In this document: positions 15,079 to 21,085 of the stretch, in pieces | Layout: each line of letters opens with the position of its first letter | How positions within the stretch are numbered: position 1 is the first letter of the stretch | Source of the DNA: Candidatus Omnitrophota bacterium | Lineage (GTDB): Bacteria; Omnitrophota; Gorgyraeia; Gygaellales; Profunditerraquicolaceae | Reading direction: 5' to 3' | Assembly: GCA_023247875.1 (NCBI GenBank) | Contig: JAHFFQ010000004.1 | Coordinates: 1 to 21,085, forward strand | DNA length: 21,085 nucleotides | Notes under the pieces: generated by a model | What the model was told of the DNA's origin: nothing | What the model saw: the letters and a program-made list of their open reading frames with translations, nothing else | Database searches by the model: none | Translations under genes and position numbers: made by a program

Positions 15079-15081
15079 TTT

Positions 15082-16857
15082 ATGCCCTCCGGAGTATTTC
15101 AAAAACACAAACAGCTTATTCTTGTCACCCTGATAATACTTTTGGGGCTTGCCGTTTATGCCAATTCCCTGCACGGCCAATTCATCTGGGATGACGGCGT
15201 TTTTGTAAGGGACAACGCCTATATCAGGGATTGGTCCAGGATTATTTCCGTTTTCGCCGGGGACTCCGGGGCTGGTTCCTCTATCAAGATGAACTGCTAT
15301 CGGCCAATCCAGATACTTACCTATACGATCGATTATGCGCTGTGGGGATTGAATGTCGTCGGATACCACCTTACGAACGTTATCCTGCATATTGCGGTTG
15401 CCCTGGCTGTTTACCGGCTGGTGCTGCTTATTTTCGGCAGTCTCCCGCTCTCCTTCTTCACATCCATGCTATTTGTTGCGCATCCGGTGCATACCGAAGC
15501 GGTTTCCTATATCTCCGGAAGAGCCGACATTCTTTCGGCGCTGTTTATATTATTATTCCTCATTTTTTACATCAAAAATACCTGCCGATTAAACTTAATG
15601 TCCTATATACTTATGCTCTCAAGCTGCGCATTAGCTTTTCTCTCCAAAGAAAATGCCCTCGTTATAGCGCCGCTTTTATTGCTTTACCATTATATTTTCA
15701 GGCGAAGGATCAGGGGGTGGCTTTTTCTTCCGCCTTTAATAATTTCTTTGTTTTACCTCTTATTGAGGCCGGTCAGGCTGGTATCCTTTTCCTTTGGCCC
15801 GGCCATGATTATTAAAAGGATCCCCGGGTTTTTTGCCGCCTTTGCCGGTTACCTCAAGATACTATTGCTGCCGGTAAATCTGCACATGGAATACGGCAAC
15901 AGGCTGTTCAATATTATTCAGCCGCAAGTATTATCCGGCTTAGGGGCATTCTTTCTTCTCTTATTTTTAGCCTTGCGTAAAAGAGGCGCTAAGCGGGTGA
16001 TCTCTTTTGCGATCTTATGGTTTTTTGCCGCGCTTTTGCCCACTACCAGCATTTATCCGGTGCATTCATTTTATATGGCGGAGCACTGGCTTTACCTGCC
16101 CTCCATAGGGTTCTTCCTTATCCTGGGCTGGGGGCTGGCTTTACTGTACGAAAAAAAGAATTGGCGTTTTGCTGCGCTCGGTTTAGCGGCCTGTCTTTTA
16201 TCTTTGTATTCATATTTAACCGTTAAACAGAATAATTACTGGAGGGATGAGCTGGGGTTTTATAAGAGGACCCTGGAATATACCCCTAAGAGCCCTATGG
16301 CGCATAATAATCTGGGGAATATTTATTCGAGGGCAGGGGAGGAAGCCACGGCGATAAAAGAATACCTTAAGGCAATAAAGTTTGACCCCAGGCTCCTTGA
16401 GGCTTATTATAATCTCGGGGATATTTATTCCAGGGCCGGAGACCATAGCGCGGCAATAAAAATGTACCTGAAGGCAATTGAAATCGACCCTGGATACACG
16501 GAGGCTTATTATAGCCTCGGCAACGCTTACCATAACCTTGGTAAAATAGATAAGGCAATGGAGATGATGCGCAAGGCCGTCGAGTTAAACCCCGGTTATC
16601 TTGAAGCTTATAATAATCTTGCCTCCGATTATGCGGAGACGGGCAACATAGAAGAAGCGCTTAAGCTATGGAATGAGGCGGTCAGGCGGGATCCGGGTTT
16701 TGCGACGGCACATTTTAATTTGTCCGTATATTATTTCAGGCGCAAACAATATGATCTGGCGCTTTCCCACTGTGATAAGGTGCTTGAGCTCGGATATCAG
16801 GTTGATCCCCGCTTCCTCAAGCAACTGGAGCCTTTCCGGAGCAAGAAGGAGAGGTAA
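15082..16857 (+). CDS. TMTC-like GT-C membrane protein with TPR repeats
   Basis: 591 aa. The first 400 residues are a polytopic membrane region of about ten spans with an early acidic pair WDD (residues 36-38), RPIQILTYTIDYALWG and HPVHTEAVSYISGRADILS, hallmark motifs of TMTC/O-mannosyltransferase-type GT-C enzymes that use lipid-linked sugars on the outer side of the membrane. Residues from about 404 to 570 form five tetratricopeptide repeats (YNLGDIYSRAGDHSAAIK and relatives, each closing with DP or NP), likely to hold partner or substrate proteins. Acceptor and sugar cannot be told. Starts 3 bases after the PPC gene; ends 8 bases from the converging radical SAM gene. Confidence 0.88.
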   Translation: MPSGVFQKHKQLILVTLIILLGLAVYANSLHGQFIWDDGVFVRDNAYIRDWSRIISVFAGDSGAGSSIKMNCYRPIQILTYTIDYALWGLNVVGYHLTNVILHIAVALAVYRLVLLIFGSLPLSFFTSMLFVAHPVHTEAVSYISGRADILSALFILLFLIFYIKNTCRLNLMSYILMLSSCALAFLSKENALVIAPLLLLYHYIFRRRIRGWLFLPPLIISLFYLLLRPVRLVSFSFGPAMIIKRIPGFFAAFAGYLKILLLPVNLHMEYGNRLFNIIQPQVLSGLGAFFLLLFLALRKRGAKRVISFAILWFFAALLPTTSIYPVHSFYMAEHWLYLPSIGFFLILGWGLALLYEKKNWRFAALGLAACLLSLYSYLTVKQNNYWRDELGFYKRTLEYTPKSPMAHNNLGNIYSRAGEEATAIKEYLKAIKFDPRLLEAYYNLGDIYSRAGDHSAAIKMYLKAIEIDPGYTEAYYSLGNAYHNLGKIDKAMEMMRKAVELNPGYLEAYNNLASDYAETGNIEEALKLWNEAVRRDPGFATAHFNLSVYYFRRKQYDLALSHCDKVLELGYQVDPRFLKQLEPFRSKKER

Positions 16858-16865
16858 CCTGGCCT

Positions 16866-18251
16866 TTATTTCGGGAGAAACAGGTTTGTCGCCTCTTGCA
16901 GCTTTATCAAAAATTCTTCCGGAGTTTTGATTTTAGATAGCCGCCTTAGCCAGTATGCGGGACGTCCATAGAATTTTTTCACGCATTTGCTGCGGTTCTC
17001 GGAATGTTCGATCAAGCTCTTTCTGTAACCGGTGGTATCATGACCCCATTCCCCCTCCCTGATAACCCCTTCCTTTATTTTCCTGCAGCGTTCCAAAGAC
17101 CCTAATAGAGGGGTATATATATTAAAGGAAGCAAAATCAAGCTTCAGGTTAATGGCGAATTCCGTCAGTTCTTTCCAGTTATCCGAAGAGCCATTAAGCC
17201 CTAAGATAAAATCTCCGCATACATCTATTTTCAATCTGTGGCATAGCGCGATGGCCTTGATAATATCCTGTAAACTTACTGTGCGGTTAAATTTGGAGAG
17301 ATTCAAGTCATCGCTTTCTATCCCCATGATAACCGTATGGCATCCGGCCTGGCGCATCATAACCAGGAATTCGTCAGACAATGACCCCGCTTTGATATAG
17401 CAGTGCCAGCTGAATCTCCAGCGCCGCGAGATCATGGTTTTGAGCACCTCTTCAGCCACGCCGGAAGGGAACCCGAAACTTAAATCCGAAAAGAAAATCT
17501 CTTTTACCTTCAGCCGGTGTAATAATTCCAGTTCGCCTATCACGCTTTGCGCCGATTTATGCGCGAAAGGAAGGTACGGGGATGACCAGGAGCAGTATGA
17601 GCAGGGATAGGGGCACCCCCAGCTTATGGTTACGATAGCACTGCGCCTGTATTTATCGAATGGAGAACGGTGCTGCGTATTAAGAAAGGCTTTATGGCGG
17701 GGCAAAGGTAACTCAACATTTTGTTTAAGGGCAAGCGGAGGCAGGCCATCAAGAGCCCCGTCGAGTTTTTGCAAAAGAGCCGGGCTAGGCCCTTCCCCGG
17801 TTCGAAAATACCCGGCAATCCCGGGATCAAGCGGATGCCGGATAACTGTTACGTTTAGGGGTAAAACCTCTTTTACGAAAGTTTTCTCCTGGAAAATATC
17901 CCCAAAGACAGCTATGCTCAGGCCTGCAAAGGCATCCCGCAACTTGATGAGCGCGGCCTTATCCTTATCCCATACGATTGAAGACATGGACATAACCAGT
18001 TGCGTGACCCTCTTTTCACGTATAAAACGCACAATATCTTTTATCGCCGCTCTATGAATTGTGCTATCCAGGTATGAAACTTGCATAGAGCCGGGAACCT
18101 GGGCGCTTAGCAAAATAAAATCAAAGGGCTGCCATATATACCTGGCTTTGGAGACCCACGTGCATACGATTCCTCTATACAAGGGAGGCTTACTGGGGGG
18201 ATTTAGAAATAAGACATGTCCGGTATGTCGCGGAGTTTCTGTTTTAAGCAT
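16866..18251 (-). CDS. Radical SAM protein with B12-binding-like N-terminus
   Basis: 461 aa. Residues 10-120 form a Rossmann-type region beginning VLFLNPPSKPPLYRG, as in cobalamin-binding radical SAM proteins, but the DxHxxG cobalamin ligand motif is not visible, so B12 may bind base-off without His or not at all. The 4Fe-4S cluster motif is GCPYPCSYCSW (Cys213, 217, 220). A TIM-barrel follows with FFSDLSFGFPSGVAEEVL and VIMGIESDDLNLSKFNR. Substrate unknown. The start is uncertain: AGAGGA touches the ATG with almost no spacing. Convergent with the TPR gene, with no terminator seen between; divergent from the short RNA at 18352. Confidence 0.88.
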   Translation of the reverse strand: MLKTETPRHTGHVLFLNPPSKPPLYRGIVCTWVSKARYIWQPFDFILLSAQVPGSMQVSYLDSTIHRAAIKDIVRFIREKRVTQLVMSMSSIVWDKDKAALIKLRDAFAGLSIAVFGDIFQEKTFVKEVLPLNVTVIRHPLDPGIAGYFRTGEGPSPALLQKLDGALDGLPPLALKQNVELPLPRHKAFLNTQHRSPFDKYRRSAIVTISWGCPYPCSYCSWSSPYLPFAHKSAQSVIGELELLHRLKVKEIFFSDLSFGFPSGVAEEVLKTMISRRWRFSWHCYIKAGSLSDEFLVMMRQAGCHTVIMGIESDDLNLSKFNRTVSLQDIIKAIALCHRLKIDVCGDFILGLNGSSDNWKELTEFAINLKLDFASFNIYTPLLGSLERCRKIKEGVIREGEWGHDTTGYRKSLIEHSENRSKCVKKFYGRPAYWLRRLSKIKTPEEFLIKLQEATNLFLPK

Positions 18252-18316
18252 TCCTCTACTCTACCAGAAGTTGAGTAATCGCGCAAATGAAATCCCGCAA
18301 AACCCCTCAAAAAAAC

Positions 18317-18345
18317 TTGTTTTTTGGCCTTTTATAGGGTATACT
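18317..18345 (+). promoter_or_regulatory. Promoter of short structured RNA
   Basis: TTGTTT (18317-18322), a 17-bp spacer and TATACT (18340-18345). Expected start near 18352, at the base of the hairpin described next. Confidence 0.6.
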
Positions 18346-18351
18346 TATTTT

Positions 18352-18439
18352 GTCCGGTAACTCTGTTTATGGAGGTGATCAGGGTTGCCATGGTAAATTT
18401 AGAAGCCGGATTGACAAAATGGGTCAGTCCGGTTTTTTT
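18352..18439 (+). ncRNA. Candidate sRNA or attenuator, about 88 nt
   Basis: Between a promoter (18317-18345) and a T7 tract lie two stems. P1: GGTAACTCTG (18356-18365) / CAGGGTTGCC (18380-18389), ten pairs with two wobbles. Its 14-nt loop carries GGAGGTGATC (18371-18380, the last C in the stem), complementary to the usual 3' end of 16S rRNA. P2: CCGGATTGAC (18406-18415) / GTCAGTCCGG (18423-18432), followed by seven T. GTCCGGT occurs both at the 5' end (18352-18358) and in the terminator 3' arm (18427-18433), so the 5' copy could pair with CCGGA and undo the terminator. An ATG at 18390 opens a 28-codon frame through the terminator. No known RNA family recognised. Confidence 0.55.
18406..18439 (+). 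terminator. Terminator of short RNA
   Basis: 10-bp stem CCGGATTGAC / GTCAGTCCGG with one T-G wobble, followed by TTTTTTT (18433-18439). Confidence 0.88.
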
Positions 18440-18461
18440 ATCTTTAAATTTTACAAACTTT

Positions 18462-18470
18462 TGCTATAAT
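18462..18470 (+). promoter_or_regulatory. Extended -10 promoter of aro-pgi operon
   Basis: TGC-TATAAT (18462-18470) in the context TTTGCTATAAT, the same 11-mer as before the csp gene at 13386. Lies after the short-RNA terminator, so the operon can be made independently of it. Start expected near 18477, just at the AAAGGAG ribosome site (18478-18484). Confidence 0.65.
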
Positions 18471-18489
18471 GACTAAAAAGGAGAAAGCC

Positions 18490-18813
18490 ATGGATTTCAG
18501 CGCGATAAGAAAAGATATCAAGGCTTTGACTTTTGATTCCCTGCGCACTGACTGCGATAATTTTTTTGAAGGGGTGATCGTCAGGAAAGAGCTGGAGAAA
18601 TTGAATACGCAGTTAAAAAGTTTTCTGGGGGAGCCGGTTTACCCTTCGCAGAACAGGCTTGCCCATGAAGTCAAGGAAACGGTGGACAGCTTTGGCGGTA
18701 TCATGCCCGGCCAGACGCTATATTACAAAGATTCAGGAACTAACAGGATTCTCGCTATGCTTTGGCCGTGGCAAGACGGACAGCGCGTCACCGTAAAAAT
18801 TATCCAGCAATAA
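18490..18813 (+). CDS. Hypothetical 107-aa protein
   Basis: Starts at ATG 18490 behind AAGGAG; an ATG at 18469 lies inside the -10 box and cannot be used. The product is soluble, with a helical first half (FDSLRTDCDNFFEGVIVRKE, LEKLNTQLKSFLG) and a beta-rich end (GQTLYYKDSGTNRILAMLW, VTVKIIQQ). No signal, no known motif. I do not recognise a family. It is the first gene of a unit with DAHP synthase (6 bases further) and glucose-6-phosphate isomerase, so a role near central carbon metabolism is possible but only by context. Confidence 0.75.
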   Translation: MDFSAIRKDIKALTFDSLRTDCDNFFEGVIVRKELEKLNTQLKSFLGEPVYPSQNRLAHEVKETVDSFGGIMPGQTLYYKDSGTNRILAMLWPWQDGQRVTVKIIQQ

Positions 18814-18819
18814 TTTAAT

Positions 18820-19854
18820 ATGAGTTTTACTTACCTGCAAAAAATTCCCACACCCGCGCAAATCTTGGAACAAATGCCTCTTCCAGCCGCGCTTAAGAAA
18901 ATTAAGATCAGGCGTGACAAGGAGATCATCGAGGTCTTAAAAGGCAGGGACAGCCGTCTCCTGCTGATCATCGGGCCATGCTCGGCTGATGATGAGGAGG
19001 CGCTCTCGGAGTATGTGAGCCGTCTGGCAAAACTCCAGGATAAGGTCAGGGAGAGGTTGATCCTCATCCCGCGCATTTATACGAATAAACCGCGTACAAC
19101 CGGCTCCGGCTATAAAGGCATGCTGCACCAGCCCCGCGCATCGGAAGGGCCGAATATCTCTCAAGGGATAAAGGCTATCCGCCGCATGCATCTTAGGGTA
19201 TTAAGCGAATCGGGCTTAACTGCCGCCGATGAGATGCTTTATCCGGGGAATTACCCTTATCTGGAAGATATCTTAAGCTATGTAACAATAGGGGCGCGCT
19301 CGGTGGAAAACCAGGAGCATCGCCTGACAGTCAGCGGCCTGGATATACCGGTAGGAATGAAAAATCCCACCAGCGGAGACCTGAATGTCCTGGTAAATTC
19401 CGTGCAGGCGGCGCAAACAGCGCACACATTTATTTATACCGGTTGGGAGGTCAAAACAACAGGCAATAACCTGGCGCATTGTATCCTGCGCGGGGCGATC
19501 GACCACCACGGCCAAAGCATTCCCAACTATCATTATGAGGACCTGATCCAGTTCGCCGAGCTTTATTCGCGGCGTTCACTCGCCAATCCCGCGGTCATCG
19601 TAGATACCAATCACGCCAACTCCAACAAAGATTTCCGTCAGCAGCCGCGTATCGCCGAAGAGGTAATGCGCAGCTTAAGCAGGTCTAAGGTTCTAAAAAA
19701 GATGATCAAGGGGCTTATGGTAGAAAGTTACCTGAAAGAGGGCTCTCAAGAGGTCAAGGGAAAGGCCTTCGGCCAGTCAATCACCGATCCATGCCTGGGC
19801 TGGGATGATACCAAAGAATTAATTTTAAAGTTAGCGGATAAGAGCGGAGCTTAA
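18820..19854 (+). CDS. aroF: 3-deoxy-7-phosphoheptulonate synthase (DAHP synthase)
   Basis: 344 aa, type I-alpha (E. coli AroF/G/H) family. It joins phosphoenolpyruvate and erythrose 4-phosphate, the first step of the shikimate pathway. Visible marks: LLIIGPCSADD with the metal-binding Cys (about residues 48-58), RIYTNKPRTTGSGYKGM (substrate Arg/Lys), GMKNPTSGD, VDTNHANSNKD (metal-binding His) and MVESYLKEG. The N-terminal extension that carries feedback sites in E. coli is present (TPAQILEQMPLP), so aromatic amino-acid inhibition is possible; which one cannot be told, so the letter F is nominal. No clear ribosome site; probably coupled to the gene before. The next gene starts right after its stop. 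Confidence 0.95.
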   Translation: MSFTYLQKIPTPAQILEQMPLPAALKKIKIRRDKEIIEVLKGRDSRLLLIIGPCSADDEEALSEYVSRLAKLQDKVRERLILIPRIYTNKPRTTGSGYKGMLHQPRASEGPNISQGIKAIRRMHLRVLSESGLTAADEMLYPGNYPYLEDILSYVTIGARSVENQEHRLTVSGLDIPVGMKNPTSGDLNVLVNSVQAAQTAHTFIYTGWEVKTTGNNLAHCILRGAIDHHGQSIPNYHYEDLIQFAELYSRRSLANPAVIVDTNHANSNKDFRQQPRIAEEVMRSLSRSKVLKKMIKGLMVESYLKEGSQEVKGKAFGQSITDPCLGWDDTKELILKLADKSGA

Positions 19855-21085
19855 ATGGGCCTAAGGTTTGATTTTAACAATATGTTCAGTTCCAGCGCCG
19901 GCAGCCACGGGGTAAGCCGGCAGGATATTGACGATTTCCTTCCTGATGCCCGTAAAGCAGATGCTCACTTAAAAAAGATCATTGCCGATCCCAGCGCCAG
20001 GGTCAGGTTGAACCTGGAATGGGTAAAATTACCTGAACAGGATGAAGAGGTTATCGCCGGCATTCGTAAACTTGCTTTCCAGATCCGCGCCAAATATGAG
20101 AATGTCCTCTTTTTAGGTATCGGTGGTTCATACCTGGGCTTAAAAGCAGCGCAGGACGCCCTCTGCCCTCCCTATTACAATGAATTCAAATCTTTAAGAA
20201 AAGAATCCCCGCGTATTTATCTTGAAGGCAATAACCTTGACCCGGATACCTTGCAGGCGCTGCTGAAGAACCTCAATCCCAAAAAGACATTTGTCGTAGT
20301 TATCTCCAAGTCCGGCGAGACCACGGAAACCAAGGCGGCATTTATGGTTGTTTGCGCCTGGCTTAAAAAATCAATCGGAGCAAAATACGGCAGGCAGCTC
20401 CTGGCGATCACTGACCCTGTGTCCGGCTCATTGCGTAAAATAATTGAGGCCGAACAGGAAAAAGACGCGTTAAGCTTTCGCAGCCTGCCGCTCTTAAAAG
20501 GGGTCGGAGGCAGGTTCTCGGAATTTAATATGGGCCTTTTGCATTTGGCTATCGCGGGAGTGGATATAAAAGAGGTGCTCGCGGGTGCTAAGGCAATGCT
20601 CAAGCAGTGCTCCGGCGATGATGTGATGAAAAATCCCGCTTACATGTATGCCATGCTGCACACTATTCTTTACCGGAAAAAAGGAAAATCCCTGGCAATA
20701 TTAATGCCTTTTTCCCAGGGCTTGAAATCTACCGCTGACTGGTATGTTCAGCTTTTGGCGGAAAGCTTGGGCAAGAAATACCACCGTAAAATTGAAGTGG
20801 GTAAAGACGGGGTGGAAAACTGGCTGAAGGATAAGGATAATTTATTTAATCAGGGAAGGACCCCGATATCCGCTTTCGGCACCAATGACCTGCATTCCAT
20901 ACAGCAGAATAATGTTGAAGGGGAGAATAACAAGGTTGTCACATTCATCAGGGTAGAGAAATTCAGGACTGATTTAAGCATTCCCGGCTCCGGTGACCTG
21001 CTTTCAGGGAAGAAGTTCAGCAGCCTTATGCAGCTGGCCCAGGAGGCAACGGAATGGGCCCTGGCAAGCGAGGGCCGTCCGAATT
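19855..21085 (+). CDS. pgi: Glucose-6-phosphate isomerase, 3' end outside window
   Basis: 410 codons visible, open at the window end. Interconverts glucose 6-phosphate and fructose 6-phosphate. Two SIS-type sugar-isomerase folds: the first with VLFLGIGGSYLGLKAAQDAL and VISKSGETTET (phosphate-binding Ser/Thr), then the family signature GVGGRFSEFNMG and DLHSIQQNNVEGENNK with the catalytic-type His. Starts as LRFDFNNMF after MG, typical of the shorter non-enteric bacterial Pgi (about 420-460 aa), so only a short piece is missing. GGAG lies just inside the aroF end; ATG directly follows the aroF TAA. Sugar phosphate supply beside DAHP synthase is a sensible but not a canonical pairing. Confidence 0.95.
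   Translation, partial: MGLRFDFNNMFSSSAGSHGVSRQDIDDFLPDARKADAHLKKIIADPSARVRLNLEWVKLPEQDEEVIAGIRKLAFQIRAKYENVLFLGIGGSYLGLKAAQDALCPPYYNEFKSLRKESPRIYLEGNNLDPDTLQALLKNLNPKKTFVVVISKSGETTETKAAFMVVCAWLKKSIGAKYGRQLLAITDPVSGSLRKIIEAEQEKDALSFRSLPLLKGVGGRFSEFNMGLLHLAIAGVDIKEVLAGAKAMLKQCSGDDVMKNPAYMYAMLHTILYRKKGKSLAILMPFSQGLKSTADWYVQLLAESLGKKYHRKIEVGKDGVENWLKDKDNLFNQGRTPISAFGTNDLHSIQQNNVEGENNKVVTFIRVEKFRTDLSIPGSGDLLSGKKFSSLMQLAQEATEWALASEGRPN

Noticed and set aside
18160..18230. REP-like PPLYRG/YKGG sequence at the N-terminus of the radical SAM gene
   Set aside because: The plus-strand reading resembles well-known repeat-derived peptides, but NPPSKPPLYRG is the normal N-terminus of this radical SAM group, so I treat it as coding.
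18352..18439. T-box, SRP RNA, fluoride or ZTP riboswitch
   Set aside because: None of their conserved cores (such as AGGGTGG for T-box or the GGAAG SRP tetraloop region) is present.
18390..18476. 28-codon frame as a classical aromatic leader peptide
   Set aside because: Only one Trp codon and no run of Phe/Tyr codons at the right place; the GGAGG core is 14 bases from the ATG. Kept only as part of the RNA finding.

Overview
The window reads as chromosomal DNA of a Gram-negative bacterium. The evidence is an Mla/MCE lipid-transport operon, several lipobox proteins and a surface-repeat protein of a kind known from Leptospira. Gene style (TMTC-like TPR glycosyltransferase, two-CW, YkgJ-type and PPC proteins, many short-spaced or overlapping genes) suggests a deep-branching lineage such as Candidatus Omnitrophota. 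That placement is inference only; the 16S gene lies upstream of the window.

Region 1 (1-3780) is the distal part of an rRNA operon: 16S-23S spacer with tRNA-Ile(GAT) and tRNA-Ala(TGC), 23S, 5S and an 18-bp-stem terminator. Flanks of the 23S form a split processing stem. An 11-bp hairpin with identical arms sits directly on the 5' ends of both tRNA-Ala and 5S. Region 2 (3780-4190) has no gene. It holds an inverted repeat, a second copy of the last 18 nt of 5S, and copies of a dispersed hairpin-plus-tail repeat that recurs at 6786-6864.

Region 3 (4190-8500) carries small genes: an ORF6N-domain gene broken by an in-frame TAA, a divergent lipoprotein, a stand-alone Smr protein, a second lipoprotein, a G-x-Q-x-G-x-x-N repeat surface protein, a secreted protein, membrane proteins (one only 47 aa) and a two-CW protein. 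A 30-bp direct repeat precedes two of the membrane-protein genes.

Region 4 (8574-13340) starts at a near-consensus promoter and encodes STAS-MlaE, MlaF, MlaD and a PqiC-like lipoprotein. It runs on with tight spacing into a small membrane protein, a membrane Fe-S protein, a secreted protein and a CxxCxxCC protein, ending at a terminator. The first four should form an inner-membrane MCE transporter moving lipid between the membranes; no MlaC is seen.

Region 5 (13340-16860) has two cold-shock genes, the second with a strongly folded leader, then a run of a cysteine-cluster protein (apparently leaderless), a small membrane protein, a PPC/DUF296 protein and a GT-C/TPR membrane protein. Region 6 (16866-21085) has a radical SAM gene on the minus strand, a promoter-to-terminator short RNA candidate at 18352-18439, and an operon of an unknown 107-aa protein, DAHP synthase and glucose-6-phosphate isomerase, the last cut by the window end.

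The points most worth a second look are the short structured RNA at 18352-18439, the dispersed hairpin repeat family, the hairpins shared by tRNA-Ala and 5S, the interrupted ORF6N gene and the promoters that imply leaderless mRNAs.
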